Shown piece after piece: positions 43,215-53,476 of a DNA stretch of 64,000 nucleotides; the stretch's first letter is position 1; each line of letters opens with the position of its first letter. Source of the stretch: Thermothielavioides terrestris NRRL 8126. Lineage: Eukaryota; Ascomycota; Sordariomycetes; Sordariales; Chaetomiaceae. Location of the stretch: assembly GCF_000226115.1 (NCBI RefSeq), contig NC_016460.1, positions 3,348,001 through 3,412,000 of the forward strand, written 5' to 3'. The position numbers were made by a program, and so were the translations under genes. Under the pieces are notes generated by a model. The model ran no database searches and was not told the DNA's origin. It saw only the letters and a program-made list of their open reading frames with translations.

Positions 43215-43821
43215 CGTGGGAGCTGCATGGAACGGGTGAAGCAAACGAGTATAGCGTAGCACCTACTGTATCTCTGTGGGTTGCGGTGGAAGGTGAGAAC
43301 TCGAGTGTCGCAGATGATCAAGGCAGGCAGTAAGGTTAAGATGCACGAGGGCAAAGCTGCCCAGTGGTTACTGGGTGTTGCACCGAGTCCGCGAGGAATG
43401 AGGGGCAGACGGTAAGTACCTCTGGACATGTACATGCACTGTGCGGCTTGATATGGATAGCCCAACCATGCCACGTTATCACCCCGCAGCAGTGCTGTCA
43501 CTGCTGCGCCGGGCTCGCCCAATGATGACATGCTGCTGAGATCTGCAGGGTGGATCGGGTGACTTAACCCCGTGTCGCCCCTCCGGCCGGCCAGGGGCAA
43601 ATGCACATTGCAGTCACCTAACTCCAGCGACGAGCAGAGCATATTCGAGTAGGTCCGTTGCAAGGAAATAACCTCAACTCAGCGTCCGCTGCTGATTTCA
43701 GCCTACTTTACCTCCTCAGTACACAATTCAAGATTGAATCTAGAAGCTGTTTTATGAAGGCGCTTGGTGCAGCGCAGGTCATGCTGCGCTGCTTGGAGAC
43801 CAGCATCCACCTGCCCTTGAT
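43215..43821. other. Upstream region of the septin-like gene
   Basis: About 600 bp up to the target duplication of the second transposon copy. No gene recognised. A frame at 43663-43118 (minus) is antisense and overlaps the septin-like N-terminus without recognisable content. Confidence 0.4.
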
Positions 43822-43830
43822 CACGCGCCG

Positions 43831-44211
43831 GTCGTCGTTAAAGAGGTCCCGCCAAGACTAATTTCGGAGACTGCCGCGTACAAGTAATTACAAATCGCCA
43901 AGGGTGAGCGGGGCCGCCACGACTAAGAGCAACATCAACAATGCAAAATCGCAAAGACTCGCAACAACAACTTTACGAAACCTCAACCAAATCGAAAAAA
44001 AAAGAAAACGAGGATAACCCGCACTCTAACTATAACCCGTATCCTAACCTTAACCTAGCGGGGGGCTGGCGCCGCCCCCCGCACCCCCGGTGAACTAACC
44101 CCTTGGCGATAGAGCAAACGCCTTGGCGATGGTGGCTATGTAAAAACGTTGTAAAAACATAGCCGACAATTGGCCGAAATTAGTCTTGGCGGGACCTCTT
44201 TAACGTCTACC
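43831..44211 (+). mobile_element. MITE copy 2 (381 bp) with perfect 9-bp target duplication
   Basis: Same family and orientation as the copy at 5259. Termini start GTCGTCGTTAAAGAGGTCCC and end GGCGGGACCTCTTTAACG plus TCTACC. The flanking 9 bp CACGCGCCG occurs at 43822-43830 and again at 44212-44220 without mismatch, which fixes the element boundaries. The interior has the A-rich tract, a telomere-like C-rich tract (about 44012-44063) and the same GC palindrome (44064-44090). It has no coding capacity. Confidence 0.9.
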
Positions 44212-44220
44212 CACGCGCCG

Positions 44221-44674
44221 TACCCTGTGATGGCGAAAACACCTGATCGTAATTTCTAGGAGATTACAACCTAATTATCGTTTTCCCTGGTGAAGCACAC
44301 AGCATTCACCTAACGTACGTGAGCATGCCGACCGAAATCGCAGTCTGGAAATATCTGGCAGCGGAGAACTCAGGCTCTGCCCTCTAGCGAGACCAGCTTC
44401 TATGTACTGAACATTACACAGAGACAACCTTCCAGGTAAACATTGATCGATCCTTTTGAAATCAGGTTCCCCTCCACCGTTAAACTGCTCCCTCCAAATC
44501 GACTCCCGGTCTTCCTGCACCACTTCCCCAGTCAAGTCTACAGAGCCATTATCAACCACCGACCCCTTCCTCACCCGCGCCTTTTACTTCTCCCTTGCCC
44601 TCCTCATCACCCGCCCAGCCCCATCCACCAGGCAAGTTACCACCCACCCACGGGAGAAAGATCCCTTCGCTCCC
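44221..44674. other. Intergenic sequence after MITE copy 2
   Basis: About 450 bp up to the stop codon of the RING gene. It probably contains that gene's 3' UTR. No other feature recognised. Confidence 0.4.
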
Positions 44675-47600
44675 TCACTCATACCTCTCCCTCTCCCTCT
44701 CAGCCTCAACCCGCCGCAACCTCGCCTCCTCCCCCTCCTCCTCCGCACCACCACCACTACCCTCCCGATCCAGCCCATCCTCACCACCACCACCGGCCCC
44801 ATAAAACACAGGCACCACCTCCCCGCGCCGCCCCTTCCGCCGGCTGTTCTTCCTACTCCCGCTCCCGTCGTCGCCATTCCCGTCCCCACCACTGCCACTG
44901 CCACCGCTGAGATGCTCCCGCCCGCGCTTCGTCCCCGCCAGCCCCGCCAGCCCCGTCAGGCTGGCCATGCGCCGCGTCTCGCGCAGCAGGCGCTCCCTGT
45001 CGCGGGCCGCGCGCTCGGCCGCGTGCGGGTCGGCGGCGGCGGCGGAGGGGCCTGTTGCTGCGGTGTTGTGGTGGTTGGTGAGTGCGGGTGTGGGCGTGGC
45101 GAGGGAGGAGCGCCGGTTGGGGTTGTTCGTGTTGTTCGTGCTGTTGGTGTTGTTGTTGTCCGCTGCGGCTGCGGCTGCGGCGGCGGCGGCGGCGCCCTTG
45201 ATTTCGAGGCCTAGGGCGCGGGCGCCGCTGGCGGAGCCGCGCGGGTTGGTCTCGCCTGTGTGGGTGTGTGCGGTGTCTGCGAGGTCCGTGGTGGAGGTGG
45301 CGGGCTCGTCGGCATTTGTGGTGGCGGTCCTGCTGCTGCGGCGGTGGCGGTCTTTGTCGCGGTCGCGGCGGCTTTCTCGGTCGCGGTCCCTGTCCCTGTC
45401 CCTGTCTCTGTCGCGGTCCCGCTCACGGTCTCTATCGCGGTCACGATCGCGGTCCCCGCGCTCCTTGCGGTCCCTATCCCTGTCCCTATCCCGCTCGCGG
45501 TCACGGTCGCGGTCACGGTCTCGGTCCTTCTCCCGGTCCCGGTCCCGGTCCCGATCCCGATCGTAGTCCCTCTCGCGATGCGACCGGTGCGACTTGCGCC
45601 GGTGGTCGTCGCGGTCCTTGTCCTTGTCCCTGTCGCGCTCGTGGCGCTTCTCCGAGTCGCGCTCCTTGCGGCTGCTGCGGTGGCTCGACCGCCGCTGCGA
45701 GTCGTCGGCCGCCGGCGACGCCGACCGCGACCGGGAATCCTCCCGCAACTCGTCCCGCCGCGACTTTGGCTCCCGCTCCCGCTCCCGCTCGCGATCGCGC
45801 TCGTCCTCCCCGTACGACGAGTGCTTCCTGCGGTGCGACGACCGGTGGCGGTGATGGTGGCGGCGCTCGTCGTCGCTCTCCCTCTCTTCGTCCGCGGGCG
45901 AGTATGACCGCTGCCGCCTGCTGCTGCGCCGATGTTCCCTGCGATCGTAACTGCGGCTGCGGCTGCGGCTTCGGCTGCGGCTTCGGCTGCGACTCCTGCT
46001 CGATGAGCGCTCTTTGTCCCTGCCACGCTCGCGGTCGCGGTCGCGGTCGCGGTCGCGGTCGCGGTCGCGGTCACGTTCGTGGTCGCGAAGACGATCCCGG
46101 CCGCCGTGGTCGCGCTCCCTGCTCCTTTCCTGGTAGCGCTCGTGGGCGTACCTGTCGCGGAGGGAGCCGTGCACTGAGCTGCTCGGCGACCGCCCGCGAT
46201 CGAACCCGGCGCCGGAGCCGCTGGTGGGCGTCAGAGGCTTGTCGTCATCCACCCAGCCTCTAGCCTGGAGATGTTTGTAGCTCGTGTTGGGGAGGCCGCG
46301 CAGCATCGCTTTGGGCCCCTTGGGCGCGTTGAGGGGCACATCGGGGTTTGGGCGTGCAGCCACGCCCTCGCCGCCTTCATTCGTCCCCTGGTTTGCCCTG
46401 TCCGGGACACCATCACCTTCCGCTCGAGCTTTCTCGCCGGCCCCTTCCTGCCCGGTGTCACCGCGGAGCGAACGCCCAAACTCATCGACACTGGCATCCG
46501 GGTTCGCCTCGCCGCCGCCTTGTTGGTATTCGCCCTGGCCGGTCTGGTACGGCTGTCCGTCGTAGCTCTGATCATTCCAGTGGCCGCCTCCGCCGTATGC
46601 GTGCTGGTACCCTCCGCGGCCGTATCCGTACCCGTACCCGTACCCGTAACCACGGCCTCGACCCCTACCGCGGAACCCGTACTGATTCCGGCGATAGTCA
46701 TTGAAATGGTTCTGGTGGCCATAATTACCTTGATTGAATCCTGTCTGGAAGCCAGAGTTAAATGAGCCATAATCACCATTGCCCATGCCAGAAGCGCTTG
46801 GATGATTGAAATTATCTTGGCCGACATTCCATGATTGCTGTCCGCTCCAGTTATCGGCTTCGCCTCCGTAGCCTCCCATGCCCATATTCATGTTCATGCC
46901 GTTCATGCCCATGCCATGAAAACCACCGCTCATGTACATCTGCATCGTCATCGGGTCCATGTTCATGCCCGGCATGCCTGGAGATGGTCAGCAAGAGTGA
47001 CCTAAAAGATCGAGGAAAAGCGGTATGGAGGACTCACCCATCATGGGGAGGTTGCCAAACCCGTTTTGCATGGCCATCATCATTTGCATCTGATCGAATC
47101 CGGGGGCAAAACCAGTCGCCGAAAACGCGCCGCTCATGCCGTCGGCCGGGACTCCGCCGGCGCCGCTCGGGTTCAGTTGTTGGCCGTCGCCATTCTCATC
47201 CGGTTCGTTGTTCTCCTCGGCATTCTCAGCCTCGGTCGGCTCCGAGGCTTTCTGGGCTGGGATTAGCTCTGTCGAGGTCGTCGCTTCCGGTTCGCCCTTC
47301 ACCGCGCCAGAAGGCGTTTGTTCCTGGTTGCCTTGTTAGCGAAGACAGGAAGTGCCAGACAGGGGCAGAGGTCAATCTTACATGAATATTCACACTGTTC
47401 TCTGCGGGCCCGGCTTGTTCCTGCTGAGGAGGTGCTTCTATGCCCTCTTGGTCTGCCGCGGCGGAGGGGTTGGCTTCAGACGCAGGCTCCAAGGCCGCGG
47501 ATGGCTGCCTCTCGACAACCTCGTTTCCTTCTGCCACCGGCGCTGGTTCTGGGACGGTCGGCACGGTGGCCGAGACGGGGCTGGGGTCGACGGGCGTGAT

Positions 47601-47977
47601 CGCGGTCGTGGCATCCTTGGACCGGCTCGATTCGCGCTTCTTCTCCTCGGTCCTAACAAACACCTTGATGGTCGTGCGCAGCGCTTTGTGCGGTTTGCAA
47701 TCGTCGGCCGACAGCGGTGAGTGCTCGCAAACCGGACATGAGGAGGGCAGGGTCGACTGGCAGCTCTCGCAAATGGCCTGCTCGCAGCAGGGCAAACGAA
47801 ACGTGTTGATGGCGAGTTTGCTGCAGATGGCGCACCGGAGCTTCACGGGGATATCATCTTGCGACAAAGAGCTGGAAACCTTGCCGTCAGCGCTACTCGG
47901 TCGATGCAGTGGGCGAGGTTGGCGGATGCCTACCTGATGAGCTCTGCCTGCGCTTCCGTGATGGCCAGCGACGCCAT
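44675..47977 (-). CDS. RING-finger protein with C-terminal Arg/Ser/Asp/Glu-rich domain (RBBP6-like architecture)
   Basis: Four exons: 47977-47934, 47871-47382, 47323-47038 and 46977-44675; introns of 58-62 bp; 1040 residues. Exon 1 encodes MASLAITEAQAELI. A RING follows at about residues 24-66 (LRCAICSKLAINTFRLPCCE, QAICESC, SCPVC) with an RBBP6/Mpe1-like continuation (HKALRTTIKVFVRTEEKKRE). Next are an acidic linker, a Met/Gly/Asn-rich segment, an RGRG/GYGYGYG tract and a conserved-looking block (PNTSYKHLQARGWVDDDKPL). The last roughly 450 residues are dominated by Arg-Asp, Arg-Glu and Arg-Ser dipeptides. The N-terminal DWNN and zinc-knuckle domains of Mpe1 are absent. The tail suggests a nuclear-speckle or RNA-processing role. 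E3 ligase activity is inferred only from the RING. Confidence 0.8.
45340..46090. repeat. Degenerate hexanucleotide repeat coding Arg-Asp/Arg-Glu/Arg-Ser dipeptides
   Basis: The plus strand shows tracts of CGGTCG/CGGTCC/CTGTCC-type units; the clearest array is the uninterrupted GGTCGC run at 46030-46070. On the minus (coding) strand this encodes the RD/RE/RS-rich region of the RING protein. It leaves long open frames on the plus strand that should not be annotated. Confidence 0.85.
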
Positions 47978-48859
47978 GTTGCACGGCGGCTTTCCGCGAC
48001 ACACACGCGCGGCACCCGGTGCAAAGATCAATTCAATCTACCGGGTCGAGGTCATCGAGACTCGCCAAGCCGCAAAACGCTGCAACGGCAAGCGATGGGT
48101 GAGACGCGAAAGGAGCTGATAATTAAACGGCGGATTCGGTCGGTGCCTGGAACGCGGGAATCCGACGTGGTCGGGGTCTGCTGGTGGCGCGGCAAGCTCG
48201 CTCGAAATTAGCGAGGGCTGTGGCGATTTTATCAGTTGAAATATTGCCCAGCGATGCCCCCGATCGCGGGTCGAGGTCGTTCACGAAAGGGGGGGGTGAT
48301 TTGGGATTCAAGCCGCGATGCTGCGTTTGGTCGGGGTCGGGATGAAAATTTGGCGTACGCGACAGCCGCAACGTGCTTGGTTGGGTTGACTTCGCTGCTC
48401 CACGAGGGGTCCACCGTGCTGTTAGAGGGACGTGTACTGTATCGATGTAGCTTTATCCTGCCAACTGTACAGTGCGGTGGAGCATGTCCTCCCTTCCTGA
48501 TTGCTTTGCCTTCAACCCCCAGTCGCGGCAGCTGACTTTACACGCCTTAATAGCCAGTATTGACACGCTCTAGTCGATGGATCTCGACACATGTCTATTA
48601 GTGAGTCTTGGTTACTTTGTCTTGCTCAGCCAACGGCCAGATAACGCTTCCAAGTGGCTTGGGACTAGAGACTTGAAGTGGAATATTACAACGACCAACA
48701 GGAACGAAACGGCAAAACACGATTTACTCCTGGTTAACCTGCCCAATATGACCGCCCACTCCGATAGACCGTGCAAAAAGACCCCGAGACCGGCAGCGAA
48801 ACCTTCCCTCAACCCACCACCTCCACCCCCGAACTACCCTTCCGCCATGCCACCGGGCA
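47978..48859. other. Intergenic region between the RING gene and Rab5
   Basis: About 880 bp between two minus-strand genes: promoter of the RING gene and 3' UTR of Rab5. Short frames only. No repeat or RNA gene recognised. Confidence 0.45.
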
Positions 48860-49695
48860 TCAGCAAGCACAGGCCTCCTTTGCGTTCGAATCCCGTGGCC
48901 CATTCAGGTTCACCCTCTGCTCCTCCGCACGGCCACCTGCATGTGACGCCCCAGGTCCGCGAGCGGTCTTCAAGGACGTTTCCGGGATGGCGTTGGCAAT
49001 GGCGGTGAACACCTCGGTGACATTGTAGCCCGTCTTGGCGCTCGTCTCGTAGAACAGCAGCCCTTCCTCCTCCGCGTACGTCTTGGCCTCCTCCGTGGTC
49101 ACCTTCCTGGCGTCCCCGGAGTCCTCAGCCCCCGCACCATCGGCATCTCCGCCACCGCCGGGCCCGGTGTTCGTGAGGTCGAGCTTGTTGCCGACCAGCG
49201 CGATGACGATGCCCGGCGACGCCTGCCGCTGCAGTTCGGCTACCCAGTGCTTGGCCTTGATCAGGGACGTCGGCTTCGTCAGGTCGTAGACTACCAGAGC
49301 GGCCTGTGCGTTGCGGTAGTACATGGGCGCAAGGGATGCGAATCGCTCCTGGCCGGCTGTATCCCAAATCTCGAACTTGATGGTCCGCGTCGGTAGATTG
49401 CATTTCTGGGTCAGGAAGGCGGCTGTGCCGGTAAGGACCGAGTTAGCAGATGGCCCGACGGGGAGCATCCGGGGCGCGGGCACGAGACATACCTCCTATT
49501 GTTGGCTCCTTGTTCTCCTGGAAGTCGTTGTTGACGAATCGCAAGACGAGAGACGACTACAGACACAGCCTCGTCAGCCCCGATGCACGGCACCGATGGA
49601 GAGAGGAGATGGAGACCGACCTTGCCGACGGCAGCCTCGCCGAGGAGGACCAGCTTGACGCTGCTGCTCGGCTTGGGAGCGTTGGAATCTGCCAT
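48860..49695 (-). CDS. Rab5-family small GTPase (Vps21/Ypt51 type)
   Basis: Three exons: 49695-49621, 49556-49493 and 49422-48860; introns of 64 and 70 bp; 233 residues. G1 spans intron 1 ([19 protein letters not shown]). The effector region spans intron 2 ([13 protein letters not shown]). G3 is [20 protein letters not shown], a Rab5 hallmark. G4 is GNKLD and G5 is TSAKTG. The C-terminus EACAC ends in a CXC-type prenylation site, expected to be geranylgeranylated. Role by family: early-endosome fusion and vacuolar sorting, activated by a VPS9-domain GEF, possibly the gene at the left edge of this window. A Gly/Asp/Ala-rich insertion (about 20 residues) follows the G4 motif, a variable loop in fungal Vps21 proteins. 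It is divergent from KRI1, with 511 bp between starts. Confidence 0.94.
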
Positions 49696-50206
49696 GACGG
49701 ATGATTGCTGCTGTAAGGACGATGCGGTGCAAAAGAAGAGCGATGCAAAACGAACGGCGGTCGCGATGCGCGAGGGGGTTTGCAGGACTCTGCGTTGCGT
49801 CCGCGCTATTCTCTGAAGCTAAAACCGGAGTGACGTGATAGGCATCCGTGAGTTGGGAGTTCGCAAGTTCGGGCTTGGGATGCCGGGGTGCCGGGGGTGC
49901 ATGCGACATCCCAAACCAGCACCAGGGTTGGATTAGTGCCAAAATGCTCCCCACCGACCATGCCGGACAGTGGAAATACAGATTGGCCGCTGCCAGCCTG
50001 TCACTGCTGCAGTGGGACCTAGAGGACCCGCCTTTGGCGCTCCCTTCCAGGTTCTTTCAAGAAGCCACTGCCGCCCCACTAAAAAGTTCAAAATCGCCGA
50101 AAGTTGAACCCTCTCTCTCCAGGAAACATCTGCCACTTTCAGAAATTTTTGCCGTTCCTACGATTCGTCTCCGGCATTAGACGTCGGGGACTTGTAATCC
50201 TTCGTC
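49696..50206. promoter_or_regulatory. Divergent promoter region Rab5 / KRI1
   Basis: A 511-bp region between the two start codons. It should carry both promoters. No specific motif identified. Confidence 0.5.
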
Positions 50207-52327
50207 ATGGCGCCCGCCTCCGCAAGTGGCGCCACAAGCGACCCCAACGAGGACCGAATTGTGCCCAAGAAGGTTGCGCTGTTCGACGACTCCGGGTCCA
50301 GCAGCGAGGACGACCAGGAAGACGGCGGCGCCGCTCTTGGTCCTTCGGTCGAGCTCAAGATCAACGAGGAGTATGCCCGCAGATTCGAACACAACAAGAA
50401 GCGGGAGGAGCTCCACAGGCTGCAGGAGAAGTACAAATCGACCGGGGGTGCGGATGAGGCGTCCGAGTCGTCGTCTGAGGACGAGACCGAGGATGATGAG
50501 GCCGTGCTGGTCACCGAGGAAGTGGACGCCGAGATTTCGGCCGTGCTGCAGGCCATTAAGAACAAGGACCCCAGGATATACGACAAAAATGCCGTTTTCT
50601 ACAAACCCTTCGACCCTAACGCCGAGCCGCCAAAGAAGAAGGAGGACAAACCCATGTTCCTGCGCGACTACCACCGGGAGCGCTATTTGAGCGGCGATGT
50701 TGGTGCCGATGATGACAGTACTGCTGCCGCCAACGTTCCCAAAACGTATGCACAGGAGCAGGATGACATCAAAAAGTCCATCATCTCTGAGATCAACGCC
50801 GCCGCTGCCGCTGCCGCCGACGACGAGGAGGCGTGGAGTGACGATGACGCTTTCATCAAGCCGGTCAAGAAAGACGACGGCCCAGCCAATGATGGCACGC
50901 ACCCCTCGCGGGCAGCGAACATCAAACTCACGGAGCTCGACGTCGCCAATGCCGACAAGAACCCGGAGGAGTTCCTGTCCAAGTTCATGGCGTCCAAGGC
51001 TTGGGTGCCGGAGGACGGGGGCTCCAAGTGGCAGGCATTCGAGTCCGACGACGGCGAGGACGCCGGTGACCTAGCTGACGAGTTCGAACATGCTTACAAT
51101 ATGCGGTTCGAGGACCCTGCCAAGAGCAATGAGTTCTTGCAAACCTACTCGAGGAACATGGCAGCGGCCCGCTCTGCCAGGAAGGAAGAGCTGACGGGCA
51201 GGAAGAAGCGGAGAGCGCTCGAGAAGGAGCGGAAGGAAGCTGAGAAAAAGGAGCGCGAGGCGGAGCGGGCCCGTCTGCGCCGCCTGAAGATCGAGGAGGC
51301 TTCGGAGAAGCTGGCTAAGATCAAGAAGGCAGCCGGCATGAGTGGCAAACATCTGGAAGAGAGCGAATGGCTGAAGTTCCTGGAAGACGCCTGGGAGAAC
51401 GACAAGTGGGAGGAAGAGATGAAGAAGCGGTTTGGCGAGGAGTACTACGCCGAGCCAGACGAGTCTCTCGACGGGGACGAGACCAGCGACGAAGACGCTG
51501 CGGACGCCAAGAAAAAGAAGAAAAAGAAGAAGCCAAAGAAGCCCAAATGGGACGACGACATCGACATCAACGACATTGTCCCCGACTTCGACGAGTCCAA
51601 GCCCAACATCACTCTCACCGACGATGACGACGAAGCCCAAAACGGTGGCGACGCGCCGGAGCAAGACTCCGATGCCGACTCCGACGGCGACGAGCGGCCC
51701 GCCAAGAAGCGCAAGACCGCCAAAGACCTCAAACACGACCGCATCGCCGCCAAGCGGCAGGCGCGCGCCGAGCTGGCCAAGATCGAGGCGCTGGTCGACA
51801 CCAAGATGGAGCTCGAAAACCCTCGCGCCCTGCAGGAGCAGCAGGCCAAGTCCAAGTCCGCCGCCGCCGCCATGCCGGCCTTCCGCTACCGCGAGACGTC
51901 GCCCAACTCGTTCGGCCTCACGGCCCGCGACATCCTGCTGGCGCCGTCGGACGCCGCGCTCAACCAGTTCGCGGGGCTCAAGAAGCTGGCCACCTTCCGC
52001 GACGCCGAGAAGAAGCGCAGGGACAAGAAGCGCCTGGGCAAGAAGGCCCGCCTGAGGCAGTGGCGCCGCGAGACGTTCGGGCGCGAGTACGAGCATTCCG
52101 GGCCGACGTATGGGTTCGAGGCGTTGGTGGGCGAGCACGCCAAGGGGGGCGCTGCCGGCGGTGGTGGCAGTGCTACTGGGGCAAATGCGGCGAGGAAGGC
52201 GCCGAAAGCGAAGGCTAAGCTGGAGAATGGCGGAGTTCCGGAGAGTGGGATCATCGAGGGCGAGAGGAAGAAGAAGAGGAAGAGGAGCAAGAACAAGGGG
52301 AAGAAGGCGGTCGACGCCGAGGCGTAG
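50207..52327 (+). CDS. KRI1: Ribosome-biogenesis protein Kri1
   Basis: Single exon, 706 residues. The start MAPASASGATSDPNEDRIVP is followed by acidic Ser clusters, ELKINEEYARRFEHNKKREE and a block typical of Kri1 (DPRIYDKNAVFYKPFD then KPMFLRDYHRERYLSGDVG). The middle has charged coiled-coil stretches (RSARKEELTGRKKRRALEKE and on), two DDxxDIND-type acidic blocks (DDDIDINDIVPDFDESKP), and the Kri1 C-terminal domain (FRYRETSPNSFGLTARDILL, then WRRETFGREYEHSGPTYGFE). It ends in a Lys/Arg-rich nuclear/nucleolar localisation tail. By family it binds Krr1 and is needed for 18S rRNA maturation and 40S assembly, the same pathway as DBP8 in this window. Confidence 0.93.
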   Translation: MAPASASGATSDPNEDRIVPKKVALFDDSGSSSEDDQEDGGAALGPSVELKINEEYARRFEHNKKREELHRLQEKYKSTGGADEASESSSEDETEDDEAVLVTEEVDAEISAVLQAIKNKDPRIYDKNAVFYKPFDPNAEPPKKKEDKPMFLRDYHRERYLSGDVGADDDSTAAANVPKTYAQEQDDIKKSIISEINAAAAAAADDEEAWSDDDAFIKPVKKDDGPANDGTHPSRAANIKLTELDVANADKNPEEFLSKFMASKAWVPEDGGSKWQAFESDDGEDAGDLADEFEHAYNMRFEDPAKSNEFLQTYSRNMAAARSARKEELTGRKKRRALEKERKEAEKKEREAERARLRRLKIEEASEKLAKIKKAAGMSGKHLEESEWLKFLEDAWENDKWEEEMKKRFGEEYYAEPDESLDGDETSDEDAADAKKKKKKKKPKKPKWDDDIDINDIVPDFDESKPNITLTDDDDEAQNGGDAPEQDSDADSDGDERPAKKRKTAKDLKHDRIAAKRQARAELAKIEALVDTKMELENPRALQEQQAKSKSAAAAMPAFRYRETSPNSFGLTARDILLAPSDAALNQFAGLKKLATFRDAEKKRRDKKRLGKKARLRQWRRETFGREYEHSGPTYGFEALVGEHAKGGAAGGGGSATGANAARKAPKAKAKLENGGVPESGIIEGERKKKRKRSKNKGKKAVDAEA

Positions 52328-53476
52328 AGACTTGTGTTTGGTTGACGGCGTCCGGGGCGTTGCAACTGCATTATCTATCATCTATCTGTATATGGGGTTC
52401 ATTTCTTGTTTTAAGGTCCATTCGACTGCTGTACTCAGTATATTTGATCCAATCGTCGTCCGGGCTGCTGTATGTTCGCTGGTAACATACCTGACCTTCC
52501 AGCGCTCAGACTTGGAACTGCTTTTGTCCCGACCACTCTCCCCACAACCCGGACAAAACGTTGGCATCAAGCATTAGCGTCGCTCAACCACTGGAGACAG
52601 CCAATTGCTCAGTAAACCAGTGATTTGAAGCACTTGTTGTTTGATTCAGATCGCTCAAATGTCGCACTGATGCCGCACCAAAGGAAGTAACCAAACCCCC
52701 CGGTACCCAAGCACCATAAATCCCTAAATACAAACCTCTAGATCCCCCCTGCCCCTCAGTAAATATTCCCGTGATGGAGGATACAAGACGGTATTTCCAA
52801 AATTCCAAATTGTTCCGGGCTGGTCCCAACTCTGCCGGGAGTTCCATCGCAGTGCCACGCGGTGCGGTCTGTTCCATCCGTCCTGGCAGTTTGTTGCCTC
52901 TGCCGCACAAGGCGTGGTTATCGCTCTCCCATTCAAAGCCTGAAAAAGGCGGTCAGGTATAATAATATCGCCGTGTTGAAGGTGTGTTCTGTCCTGGACG
53001 CCCCAAGCCTCCCATAGCAACGGCTCAGCACCTCGTACGCCTCGTCCGGTCCGAACCCGGCCTAGGTAACACGCTACACTACCATTCGGGTAAGTGTGAT
53101 CTGCTGAAAATTTCGCGTTGTGTTGCGTCGCTTGCTCGCTTGCTTGCTCGCTCGCTCGTTCGCCCCCGCCAAGTTGAAAGGGTTACTGTTGTGCTCAATC
53201 TCGAGTGCCGCATGGAATATGCCGGGTCGCAGAAAAAAGAGATCGGAAGTGGTATCTCGCTCGGGCAACGTAATCATATACAATCCCACCTCTTCACACA
53301 CACACGCACACGCACACATACACACCCCTCTCACAACCGAACCATATACAACACTCCCCCTTACCCCTGCCTCACAACAACACAACCCCTTCCTTCTCAA
53401 CACACCCTTACCTGACCACGCCCGCTTGGCGCAGAAACTAACCAGCCAAGCATGCACCAGTGCCCTAACACACCTC
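52328..53476. other. Convergent intergenic region (1.15 kb)
   Basis: Lies between the KRI1 stop and the transcription-factor stop. It includes a TTGCTCGC/CTCGCTCG tract at 53129-53160 and a CA-rich microsatellite at 53293-53327. No gene supported. Confidence 0.45.
53293..53327. repeat. (CA)n-type microsatellite
   Basis: An imperfect CACACACACG/CACACATA run in the probable 3' UTR of the minus-strand transcription factor gene. Confidence 0.75.

Noticed and set aside
45260..46263. Long plus-strand frames rich in Val/Ala or Cys/Arg
   Set aside because: Artefacts of the hexanucleotide repeat that encodes the RD/RE tail on the other strand.
48886..48900. GTTCGAATCCC resembling a tRNA B box
   Set aside because: It lies in the coding C-terminus of the Rab5 gene, and no A box or cloverleaf could be formed around it.
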